A stretch of DNA of 61,297 nucleotides from JAOZHU01 sp964506435 (GTDB lineage Archaea > Thermoproteota > Bathyarchaeia > Bathyarchaeales > Bathycorpusculaceae): the NCBI GenBank assembly GCA_964506435.1, contig CAZDLK010000006.1, forward strand, positions 1-61,297, written 5' to 3'. The position numbers and the translations under genes are program-made. Within the stretch, counting starts at the first letter, position 1. Every line of letters starts with the position of its first letter. The notes below the pieces were generated by a model. That model did no database searches, was not told the origin of the DNA, and saw only the letters and a list, made by a program, of their open reading frames with translations. Below, one piece after another: positions 9,222 through 16,377 of the stretch.

Positions 9222-9370
9222 TATTTGGAGCTTAATAGTTAATCATTGCAGAAAAATAGGAGGGGGAGGGGTCGCTATTGGCTGGAAAAACTGCTCAATA
9301 GCATGTTGGAATCGCGGACATATTTGGAGCCTATTAGTGGTTCATTGCAGAAACCAGTAGGGGGTAGGTC
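9222..9370 (-). ncRNA. Putative small RNA, copy 1 of a two-copy element
   Basis: Read on the minus strand, this 149-base block matches 60443-60590 (plus strand) at nearly 90 percent identity by eye. A TATA-like sequence (9392-9400) lies 26 bases before the conserved block, as in copy 2, while sequence outside is unrelated. Inside is a conserved hairpin, GCTATTG with CAATAGC (9296-9302 and 9274-9280), whose loop differs between copies, and two copies of a 50-base module containing TTTCTGCAATGA and GCTCCAAATA. No conserved reading frame is visible. The orientation is inferred from the TATA position. Confidence 0.55.
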
Positions 9371-9391
9371 CACAGCGCTTCTTTCTGCTCC

Positions 9392-9400
9392 TTTAAATAA
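9392..9400 (-). promoter_or_regulatory. TATA-like box of putative small RNA copy 1
   Basis: TTATTTAAA on the minus strand, 26 bases before the first base shared with copy 2; copy 2 has a matching TTATATAAAG at the same distance although the bases around it differ. Confidence 0.45.
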
Positions 9401-9487
9401 GGAAAAGTATAGCCGCAGAGAGCACAACCACACAAATAAGCACCAACCAATTGAAGGGACAAGCCAGCACGCTAGTTCGTTGTTTAC

Positions 9488-9880
9488 TTATTTGAAGTTC
9501 TGTTTCACTATGCGGACGCATTCTTCAAATGTCAATTCTGGGGTGCCCCATGTGGCAGCATCCCCTTCGTATTCGTTTTGAACCTTGGCGTGGAGGCTTT
9601 TTATGCACAAAATTTCCAAGTTCCTAGCGCCTAAACCGAAGATTTGTTCAAGCGCATCTGAAAACTCGCTAATTCTAAGCGGAATTTCACGCTTTTTTAT
9701 CCCAAAAGTCTTTTCCAGATGAAAGTAGATTGCTTCTTTTGCAGATTCGCCTATGCAGGAGAGTCCTTCGTCAATGGCTTCAAGTACTGTGTTGCAAAAA
9801 GAACTTTCAACACCAACCGCTGCTTTATCCCCTGTCACTGGTGTTTTTCGTTTACGTTGATTCTTCTGCACGTTTTCCAC
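9488..9880 (-). CDS. NitrOD5-domain-like protein
   Basis: 130 residues. After a basic, probably flexible N-terminus (about 25 residues), the protein matches the pattern of the archaeal NitrOD5 output domain: a helix with LSCIGESAKEAIYFHLEK, then FGIKKREIPLRISEFSDAL and IFGLGARNLEILCIKSLHA. In thaumarchaea this domain is found as an output or partner module in signal transduction. The GTG start is preceded by a short purine-rich stretch. It lies beside a large signalling island and directly upstream of putative small RNA copy 1 in the same direction. Confidence 0.65.
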   Translation of the reverse strand: MENVQKNQRKRKTPVTGDKAAVGVESSFCNTVLEAIDEGLSCIGESAKEAIYFHLEKTFGIKKREIPLRISEFSDALEQIFGLGARNLEILCIKSLHAKVQNEYEGDAATWGTPELTFEECVRIVKQNFK

Positions 9881-10058
9881 CTACAATTGGTATGTCAAGA
9901 GAATCCGCGTTTCGACCATCAGTAAGTTCTCGGTAGTTTCCGACGAAATCGGCAAGGTTTGCTGTGTGTATGTTGTTGTATTGTTCGGCATCATTAAGAA
10001 GATGGTGATGCAGGGAACCGTTTCCAGCATTCTTGAAGCTCTTATGGATTACTTCCAT

Positions 10059-10414
10059 ACTCGGTCCTCTTCTTGACTTTCACCTATCTCTTTATCCAAC
10101 AATCCGCTCTATTCTTGTTACGTGTCAGTGTTTTCTGGTAAGAAGCTTCTTTTCCAGAGGTATCTCGCTCAAGCAAACATGCACTGTTGCATCTATTGGT
10201 TCTTTCACGAGTTTCTTCCCGTTTTGGAGTGGAATTCACCTGACCTTTCAGGGATTGTTATTACCCAATATGGTCTCAGCTGCACCTAAGGCTTTTGTGA
10301 CTGCTCATTAGCCTGTGTAGTGACAGACGTTTTGCATATGCGGTTATGGGCTGCTGAGCATTGATTTTGGCGGTGGTTGAGTGTGAAAAGTGTTTGGCAA
10401 ATATGCGAGGTAGT
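10059..10414. other. Intergenic region, no gene supported
   Basis: Between the NitrOD5 gene and the operator of the TrmB gene. Short open frames occur on both strands but none shows domain sense, ribosome binding site or fitting composition. A pyrimidine-rich stretch lies at 10060-10090. Confidence 0.5.
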
Positions 10415-10478
10415 CTGATTCCGAGTCTGACTCATATTCGTAATCTGAATCAGGGATTCATAATTCATTATAATATGT
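10415..10478 (+). promoter_or_regulatory. Nested palindromes and TATA box upstream of TrmB-type regulator
   Basis: CTGATTC (10415-10421) pairs with GAATCAG (10447-10453), enclosing a perfect palindrome GAGTC-T-GACTC (10423-10433). An A/T-rich TATA-like stretch (attcattataatatg) follows at about 10463-10478, 50 bases before the ATG at 10526. The arrangement, dyads immediately upstream of TATA, suits an autoregulatory or activator site for the adjacent regulator. Confidence 0.5.
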
Positions 10479-10525
10479 ACTACACGTATACATCTTCCAC
10501 AGGAATCTGACCCGAAGGAAGCTAA

Positions 10526-11386
10526 ATGGACTACACTATACTCGACCATCAAAAGTTTTCACGCATTCTCGGTTTGTCCGAGTATGAAGCACGAGTTTAC
10601 GTCGCCTTGGTCTCAGAAGGTGTTTCCGAAGGTAGAAAACTCGGCATAAAGAGCGAAGTGCCCCGAACTAAAGTTTATTTGACACTCAAAAAGTTGATGG
10701 AAAGAGGGCTAGTGTATGAACTGCCAGGAAAAACAGCAAAATTTGCTCCCACTTCCCCAGCTGGAGCCTTCAAAGACCGTTTGTCCACGCTGCAAAAGAA
10801 GATTTCTGAGGAAATGAGTTCGATTGAGGAAACAGCTAAAACGTTGTCTTCCCTTGAGGACACCTATCAGAAAAAGCAACTGAATGATGCACCTCAAAAC
10901 GGCGAAGTGTGGATTATCAGGTGTGCCGCAGAAGTGCATGACAAGATAAGGGAGCTTCTTTCTCAAGCTAAGAGAAGTGTCCTTGTCGTAACCAATGAGA
11001 AGAAGTTTATTTTGTTTCATAAGGCCTATGAAAAACTGCTCGACAGATTGGTTGAGAACAATGTGGATGTGTGCATAGGAGCACCTGTTGACTCGCATAA
11101 ATCTAGCTTCGTGCGAGAACTAAAATACGTGTACAAAATCAAACAGATCAATAATGTTTCGCAAGTCTTTTTCATGTGCATTGACGACAGTCAATTTCTT
11201 TTGTCAATCAATGCTGTCAGTAATTGTGATGTGAATTCTGGCGCTTGCGTCGCAGTGTTTTCTCGGAATTTAGACATATGTGGTTTAGTTTCTCTGCTGC
11301 TTCCTACGCCGGTAAGTGAAGCGTTTTCACAGATACCAGTTGAAGTAGAAGCGGTGAACCGCACAAAATTGTTGGTGCCCTGCTAA
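10526..11386 (+). CDS. TrmB-family transcriptional regulator
   Basis: 286 residues. Residues 10-75 form a TrmB winged helix (LGLSEYEARVYVALVSEG, then VPRTKVYLTLKKLMERGLV). A coiled-coil stretch (about 85-120) leads to a C-terminal domain of the TrmB/phospholipase-D-like type (about 125-280, including KRSVLVVTNEKKF). Such proteins are usually local regulators responding to a small ligand. It stands at the head of the Kai-Che-pilus island, in the same direction, and is a candidate regulator for the shared box of the five downstream units, although the family also includes distant sensors. Confidence 0.8.
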   Translation: MDYTILDHQKFSRILGLSEYEARVYVALVSEGVSEGRKLGIKSEVPRTKVYLTLKKLMERGLVYELPGKTAKFAPTSPAGAFKDRLSTLQKKISEEMSSIEETAKTLSSLEDTYQKKQLNDAPQNGEVWIIRCAAEVHDKIRELLSQAKRSVLVVTNEKKFILFHKAYEKLLDRLVENNVDVCIGAPVDSHKSSFVRELKYVYKIKQINNVSQVFFMCIDDSQFLLSINAVSNCDVNSGACVAVFSRNLDICGLVSLLLPTPVSEAFSQIPVEVEAVNRTKLLVPC

Positions 11387-11498
11387 GCGAAAGCTGCTTA
11401 GCGGAGAGACTACTGACGCCGCTGAAAATACCAGTGGAAACGAACAAGCGTAGCGTTTTCTTGGGCAGCACAAATTTACCGCTGTCACTGGTTGCTGT

Positions 11499-11561
11499 TG
11501 TCACCCATTTCTGTTTTTTGCGGTTACAGCAGCCTTAGATAATGCCACAGCTTAATCTTTG
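11499..11561 (+). promoter_or_regulatory. Shared regulon promoter box A (AbrB/KaiC-like operon)
   Basis: TGTCACC at 11499, GGTTACA at 11522 (23 bases later), TTAGATAA at 11535 (13 bases later), followed by GCCACAGCTTAAT. The same arrangement occurs at four other places in the island. TTAGATAA is at a suitable distance for a TATA element giving a start near 11561. GGTTACA and the downstream TAATGCC form an imperfect dyad. A second TGTCAC lies at 11483. Confidence 0.75.
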
Positions 11562-11591
11562 ACACAGAAATACATCAAAGAGGTTATACAT

Positions 11592-11774
11592 TTGGCTGGA
11601 GTTGAACTGAAACCCATTCGTCTTCGAAAGAGCTTGTATCTACTGGTCCCTATGGAAGTCGCTAAGATAATCGGTGTTAATGAGAAAACGAAATTTATGT
11701 TGACTCTCCGGAGTAGCGAGGAAACTGTCTTAGTGTACCATAAAGTTGAGGTCGCACCCCAACAGGTATTATAG
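11592..11774 (+). CDS. Small AbrB/SpoVT-like protein
   Basis: 60 residues from TTG 11592, chosen because GAGGT (11580-11584) lies seven bases before it and because a start at 11559 would precede the probable transcription start. The pattern LKPIRLRKSLYLLVPMEVAK, followed by a short hydrophobic strand, fits one swapped-hairpin AbrB half, a DNA-binding fold that works as a dimer. It is the first gene of the operon leading into the KaiC-like ATPase (12-base gap). It could be a DNA-binding regulator of the island or an antitoxin-like protein; no toxin is adjacent. Confidence 0.55.
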   Translation: MAGVELKPIRLRKSLYLLVPMEVAKIIGVNEKTKFMLTLRSSEETVLVYHKVEVAPQQVL

Positions 11775-11785
11775 GAGGCGAAACA

Positions 11786-12499
11786 ATGACTTTAACTGAG
11801 AAAGAAACAAGCAAGGTTTTGACTGGCATCCGAAGTTTAGACAAGATACTTGATGGTGGCCTTCATAAAGGAGACACAATCCTTGTAGCAGGTCAGCCAG
11901 GCGCTGGAAAAACAACGCTTGGACTGCAGTTCTTGTACAACGGTGCTACGGAATGCGGCGAGAATGGCATGTACGTTACATTTGTCGAAAGTGTTCAGAA
12001 ACTGAAGAGAGACGCAGTAAAGTTCGGATGGAACTTCGATGAACTGATGGAGAAGAATTCGATTCGTTTTCTTGACCTTATCCAAGCCACAGGCGAGAAA
12101 GGACTTGAGGCAAACCTAGCGGTTATCATGAGCGAAATCGAAATCAGGGGAATAAAGCGCCTTGTCATTGACAGCTTATCAGCGATGACAATTTACATCA
12201 ACAGTAAAGCAGATGCCCGAGCCTTCGTTGGGATGCTCAGCAGGTTTCTCGAGAATGCTGGCTGCACATCTGTTCTGCTTGTTGAAGTACCTTGGGGAAA
12301 AAGCGATATCGGCGCAGGCTTTGAAGAGTTTTTGTCAGATGGCTTGATAGTACTAGAATCTACAATTGATCATTTCACGGTTAAACGAACGCTTTTTGTC
12401 CCGAAAATGCGCGGCACCAACCACGACCTCAAGTGCTATGATTTCTTCATAACACCTGAAGGCATTGATGTGTCGCCTGTGCCTACCTCTAGGAAATAA
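11786..12499 (+). CDS. Single-domain KaiC/RecA-superfamily ATPase
   Basis: 237 residues with one KaiC-type domain: the opening VLTGIRSLDKILDGGLHKGD, Walker A GQPGAGKTT near residue 40, Walker B-like RLVIDSLSAM near residue 130, and a C-terminal basic strand. The paired catalytic glutamates of KaiC appear as FVES here, so only one Glu remains and hydrolysis may be slow. A purine-rich GGAGG lies just before the ATG. In archaea such ATPases are thought to act as switches in signal transduction; here it is followed by a V4R-like protein and a RecA-fold protein lacking Walker A. Confidence 0.85.
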   Translation: MTLTEKETSKVLTGIRSLDKILDGGLHKGDTILVAGQPGAGKTTLGLQFLYNGATECGENGMYVTFVESVQKLKRDAVKFGWNFDELMEKNSIRFLDLIQATGEKGLEANLAVIMSEIEIRGIKRLVIDSLSAMTIYINSKADARAFVGMLSRFLENAGCTSVLLVEVPWGKSDIGAGFEEFLSDGLIVLESTIDHFTVKRTLFVPKMRGTNHDLKCYDFFITPEGIDVSPVPTSRK

Positions 12500-12518
12500 A
12501 GCGTGAGAGACGAGACAT

Positions 12519-13037
12519 ATGCCCATGGAAAATAGCGTGCTACTAGACGTTGAGAAGGGCCAGGCACTGGCACGTTTCGAAGAGGGCACTCAACGCGTCC
12601 TACTAATGATGCCCGAGGCATTCACTAAGATGATGGAAGCATTGAAGGCATTTGGTAGCGGCGGATTTACGATAGCATATTTGATGGGTGAGGCAAAGGG
12701 GCACCATGATGTTCTCAAGGAGATGGAGACTCTAAGGTTAAAGGGAATATCTCTGAAGAAGCGCGAGATACTGGACAATATTCTTCACAAACTCAGAGTC
12801 ACCGGCTGGGGCGTTGCTGTTATTCAGGAGTATGAAGAGACGCATGGCACTTTAACGATACTGTTTGAGAATGATCCCATTGATACTATGCTTGAGGCAG
12901 GAGAAAAGTCTCTTTTGCGCTATTATTGGGACGGCTACTGGGTCGGTGTTCTTTCGAAAGTTCTGGAGAGAAAAGCAAGTTGTACGGAGCATATAGATAC
13001 AAGTGGCCAACACACATTCAAGATATCTGCAAAGTGA
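12519..13037 (+). CDS. V4R-like (4-vinyl-reductase-type) domain protein
   Basis: 172 residues. The C-terminal half has the outline of a V4R domain: a central strand segment TGWGVAVIQEYEE, then DGYWVGVLSKVLERKASCTE and a final short strand. V4R domains bind small hydrophobic ligands or metal cofactors and often sit beside regulators. The N-terminal half has no recognised family. It lies 19 bases after the KaiC-like gene and before a related RecA-fold gene, suggesting it senses or modulates the ATPase. The match is by pattern only. Confidence 0.5.
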   Translation: MPMENSVLLDVEKGQALARFEEGTQRVLLMMPEAFTKMMEALKAFGSGGFTIAYLMGEAKGHHDVLKEMETLRLKGISLKKREILDNILHKLRVTGWGVAVIQEYEETHGTLTILFENDPIDTMLEAGEKSLLRYYWDGYWVGVLSKVLERKASCTEHIDTSGQHTFKISAK

Positions 13038-13047
13038 CGTTTTTCCC

Positions 13048-13617
13048 ATGAAAGTGGAACGCGAAAAACCTGCGATTGAGCCGTCTGTATCAGTTGCGGT
13101 TTGGGAATTTGCACCTGAAAAGGATCAAATTGAGTTAATTGCGGGATTTTTGAAGCGCAAGCAGGAAACTAGCAGTCACGGCGTAATTGTGTCTTCAAAT
13201 AGGCCTGTTGCTAACCTGATTGAGAAACTCAAAGATTATGGATACAATTTGGAGGATGACATAAAAAGAGGCCAGGTCGTAGTGGTGGATTTACTCTCCA
13301 AAAACGTTGGCGCTCCTGAAATGACGAGGGTCATTTATGTTTCTTCAGTTGCGGAGCTTTCAGCCCTGCAATTAGCTATTGAACGAGCACTGATTGGGAT
13401 AAAAGGTAGCGATGAGCCGAAATGGCTTCTCCTTGACTCCATAGTAACCTTACTGGTTTTCAACACGCCTGAGGCACTTCTGGGATTTATCCATTTTCTT
13501 GTCGGAAGATTGAGGGTTTTGAAAATTGACAGCGTCCTCTTTGCAGTGCAAGGAGGAATTGACGTAAGAACTATTTCAACCATCAAACAGATGGCGGACA
13601 GAACCGTAAAACTGTAA
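13048..13617 (+). CDS. Degenerate KaiC/RecA-fold protein without Walker A
   Basis: About 189 residues from ATG 13048; a longer frame from 13003 would overlap the previous gene. The fold is suggested by the strand-helix order, the WLLLDSIVTLL segment in the place of Walker B, and the terminal VLFAVQGGIDVRTISTIKQMAD region. No P-loop is present, so it probably does not bind ATP in the usual way. Such inactive partners often form mixed assemblies with active KaiC-like ATPases, here the product of 11786. The role is inferred. Confidence 0.55.
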   Translation: MKVEREKPAIEPSVSVAVWEFAPEKDQIELIAGFLKRKQETSSHGVIVSSNRPVANLIEKLKDYGYNLEDDIKRGQVVVVDLLSKNVGAPEMTRVIYVSSVAELSALQLAIERALIGIKGSDEPKWLLLDSIVTLLVFNTPEALLGFIHFLVGRLRVLKIDSVLFAVQGGIDVRTISTIKQMADRTVKL

Positions 13618-13870
13618 GCTTAGTTTTTTGTTGAAAAGAAACAGGACACTATTTTTAAGACGTTTGGATGTTCTACCAATGGTGCTTTGCTTTTACGTTG
13701 CTAAACGGGTCAGTGACGTACCACTGGTTTTCGTTTTTTGGCACCTTTCGATTGCCTGTTCTTGCCCAACAGACAGGGCATCTTCAATCTCAGAGAACTC
13801 GACTTGTTTTATCTCCAGTTAATGTGTCCCTCCATGCTATTGTCCATGCTTGGGCATCGGCTGCAGTTAA
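13618..13870. other. Intergenic region before promoter box B
   Basis: About 250 bases without a supported gene. Overlapping short frames on the plus strand have mixed Cys/Trp/Leu composition unlike their neighbours and look non-coding. A T-rich stretch at 13622-13630 may end the upstream operon. Confidence 0.5.
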
Positions 13871-13934
13871 TGTCACCGCTTATCGTAAACTGCAGTTACA
13901 GTAGCCTTAGATGTAGCCGCAGCTTAGCTTTCTA
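13871..13934 (+). promoter_or_regulatory. Shared regulon promoter box B (MCP-CheW-CheB-CheA operon)
   Basis: TGTCACC at 13871, AGTTACA at 13894 (23 bases later), TTAGATG at 13907 (13 bases later), followed by TAGCCGCAGCTTAGCTTT. AGTTACA and TGTAGCC form a six-pair dyad with an 11-base spacer. Same spacing as the other four boxes. Confidence 0.75.
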
Positions 13935-13957
13935 CAGAAAAATGGAGACTATCGAGT

Positions 13958-15694
13958 ATGTCCAAATTGAGAATGCATCACGTAGATGAGTATTCATCGA
14001 GACAGTTGAGAAGCCTCTTAGAAGGTATGGAGGCAGTTAGAAAAGGCAATCTAACTATGAGAATACAGAAAGAAAGAGACGACATTTTTGGTGAGCTAGC
14101 AGATTCGTACAACGGCATGGTTACTCTGGTCAGCGGATTGGCTGAGGAAGTTTCCAGAGTAGCGGCAGTTGCAGGCGAAAAAGGCAAGCTTGACACAAGA
14201 GCATCTGTGCAAGGAGCCAGCGGCTCATGGAAAGGCGTCATCGACACATTAAACAGCCTAATAGACGCAATTCAAACACCAATAAAAGAGGTCCAAAGAG
14301 TTCTCTCAGCAATATCAAAAGGCGATTTGACAACCAAAATCGCTATGGACACCGCCACAGGCGACTTCAAGATTATGGCTGACACTGTGAACAAGACAGT
14401 GGACGACCTTAACCGCCTAGCTGGTGAAGTTTCAAGGGTAGCCGCAGTTGCGGGTACCGAAGGCAAACTCTCAGAACGCGCCAAGGTTGAGGGTGTTGCT
14501 GGTTCATGGAAGGCCATCGTGGACACTCTCAATGGCTTGATTGAGGCAATAGCCACGCCAATGATGGAAGTTCAAAGAGTGCTTGTTGCAATGTCTGAGG
14601 GAGATTTAAGCCAGAAAGTATCTCTGGAAAAAGCAGCGGGTGACTTCAAAGCGATAGGAGACACAATCAACCTAACTGTGCGCGATCTTGGCGGACTCAT
14701 CAAAAAAGTTGGAGATGTAACCGAAAACGTCATGGAAGGCTCTGACTTAGTGGCTTCTGCTTCATCTCAAGTCAACACGGCATTGCGCCAAGTAGCAGAT
14801 ATCGTGAAGCAAGTATCAGAAGGCGCTCAGGGGCAGTCCAAGAGGCTGGAAGAAACCACCAAAGTAGTCGCAGTCTTATCCAACAGCATCCAGCAAGGGG
14901 CAACTAATGCTCGTTCAACGGCAGAGACAACATTGCAAGCTGCCCAGTTGGCTGCGAAAGGAACTGAATCTGGAAAAGACGCCGGCGTGAGGCTGAAATC
15001 AATCGACACAATCGTGAGAACCAACAGCGACACTGTGCGTAAAGTTGACGAAACCTCTCAGGAAGTGACAGCCATCACAGGAACAATCAATGACATCGCA
15101 GACCAAACCAACCTGCTTGCCTTGAACGCTGCAATAGAAGCAGCTCGCGCTGGAGAGGCAGGTAGAGGCTTCGCAGTTGTCGCCGACGAAGTCAGGAAAC
15201 TGGCTGAAAGAGCAAAGAAGGCAACCAACGAAATTGAAGGATTAATCGGAAACGTCCGCAAAGCAGCGAGCAGTGCGGTTAACGGTATGACACAGGGCGC
15301 CGAACAAATAGGTGAAAGCATCAAAATCGTTGACAACGCCCTTTCAGTGCTCGACCAAATCGGTGTTGGGACTCAGGAGATCACAGTTAAGTCTCAGGAG
15401 ATAAGCGACGCCACTGAAGAACAATCGGCAAGCACTCAGCAGGTAGCAAAAACAATTGACGAAATAGCCTCTATCTCAGAGCAAAACGCTGCCAGTTCAC
15501 TGAAGATGAGCACATCCGTGCAGCAGCAAATCGTTGCAATGGAGCAGATGGCTTCATCCGCCCAAGAATTAAGCGGGTTAGCGAAGGAACTTGGCGAATC
15601 AATCAAGCAGTTCAAGTTATCTTCAGAAGAAGCTGCAGCGAAGAAAGAGGCTGAACGAGTCAGCGTTGAAAAAGTAAAGGCGAAACGAAAGTAG
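13958..15694 (+). CDS. Cytoplasmic methyl-accepting chemotaxis protein with poly-HAMP array
   Basis: 578 residues with no membrane helix and no periplasmic-type sensor domain. Residues 15-260 form tandem HAMP domains; a unit of about 93 residues is repeated (compare EEVSRVAAVAGEKGKL and GEVSRVAAVAGTEGKL, and two copies of GSWK followed by DTLN). Residues 265-560 are the MCP signalling coiled coil with the conserved hairpin tip DQTNLLALNAAIEAARAGEAGRGFAVVADEVRKLAE. It should bind CheW and CheA. The input must come from the cytosol or a partner protein; the nearby Kai-type ATPases are candidates (inference). A basic tail (VKAKRK) ends it. Confidence 0.93.
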   Translation: MSKLRMHHVDEYSSRQLRSLLEGMEAVRKGNLTMRIQKERDDIFGELADSYNGMVTLVSGLAEEVSRVAAVAGEKGKLDTRASVQGASGSWKGVIDTLNSLIDAIQTPIKEVQRVLSAISKGDLTTKIAMDTATGDFKIMADTVNKTVDDLNRLAGEVSRVAAVAGTEGKLSERAKVEGVAGSWKAIVDTLNGLIEAIATPMMEVQRVLVAMSEGDLSQKVSLEKAAGDFKAIGDTINLTVRDLGGLIKKVGDVTENVMEGSDLVASASSQVNTALRQVADIVKQVSEGAQGQSKRLEETTKVVAVLSNSIQQGATNARSTAETTLQAAQLAAKGTESGKDAGVRLKSIDTIVRTNSDTVRKVDETSQEVTAITGTINDIADQTNLLALNAAIEAARAGEAGRGFAVVADEVRKLAERAKKATNEIEGLIGNVRKAASSAVNGMTQGAEQIGESIKIVDNALSVLDQIGVGTQEITVKSQEISDATEEQSASTQQVAKTIDEIASISEQNAASSLKMSTSVQQQIVAMEQMASSAQELSGLAKELGESIKQFKLSSEEAAAKKEAERVSVEKVKAKRK

Positions 15695-15706
15695 GAGGCA
15701 ACTGAA

Positions 15707-16309
15707 ATGCCGAGCAAAATGGAGCCAACAACAGAAGAAGCTGCGACGGTAATGGACACAGCAGCCGCATTAACCGAGGGCAATGCAGATCAATTTGTGG
15801 TCTTCACCCTCGGCAAAGACGAATACGGCGTTGAAATCCTAGATGTCAGAGAAATCGTCAGAGCTGGAACCATAACAATGATTCCCAACGCCCCAGAATT
15901 TCTGAGGGGCGTAATCAATCTAAGAAGCAAAATCGTTTGCGTGATAGACCTCGGAAAAAGATTCCAGATGAAAAGAGAAGACGACGAACACGTCAGCAAG
16001 CACATCTTGATAGCAGAAATCGGTGAAGGAACATTCGGGCTACTTGTTGACGAAGTAACCGACGTACTCAGGTTGCCCAGAGAAAACATGAAAGCTCCAC
16101 CTGAAATGTTGACCAAAAAGATAGGCGCTGAATACTTGAAAAGCATAGGAATTCGAGGCGAAAAACTGATAATTTTCCTTAACCTTGCAAACGTTCTCTC
16201 CGAAAAAGAACTCATTGAACTGGCTAAAGTATCGGAAAAGGAACGCCGCCAAGGTACGCCAAAGAAAAAGGATACGGCCTCTGAAAAAAACGAACACCTA
16301 AAAGAATAG
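15707..16309 (+). CDS. cheW: Chemotaxis coupling protein CheW
   Basis: 200 residues. A 25-residue unstructured N-terminus precedes the CheW domain (about 28-170): QFVVFTLGKDEYGVEI, LRGVINLRSKIVCVIDL and the conserved LLVDEVTDVL segment. CheW links MCP to the CheA kinase. A charged C-terminal tail (about 30 residues) is longer than in most CheW proteins. The gene starts 12 bases after the MCP with GGAGG before the ATG and precedes cheB. Confidence 0.93.
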   Translation: MPSKMEPTTEEAATVMDTAAALTEGNADQFVVFTLGKDEYGVEILDVREIVRAGTITMIPNAPEFLRGVINLRSKIVCVIDLGKRFQMKREDDEHVSKHILIAEIGEGTFGLLVDEVTDVLRLPRENMKAPPEMLTKKIGAEYLKSIGIRGEKLIIFLNLANVLSEKELIELAKVSEKERRQGTPKKKDTASEKNEHLKE

Positions 16310-16377
16310 ACTACACCTATCCGCATTTCTCTCTTATCCCTTTTTAGTCCCAAAAATAGCAACAGACGGGTAACACA

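Noticed and set aside
9246..9581. 111-codon open frame across the repeat element
   Set aside because: It runs through the putative RNA copy 1; the matching region in copy 2 does not keep the frame, and the sequence has no domain.
9852..10058. 68-codon frame upstream of the NitrOD5 gene on the same strand
   Set aside because: It overlaps the NitrOD5 start by 29 bases, has no recognised family and no ribosome binding site. A leader peptide cannot be excluded.
13628..13989. Overlapping frames before the MCP gene
   Set aside because: They cross the promoter box and have Cys/Phe-rich, domain-free sequence.
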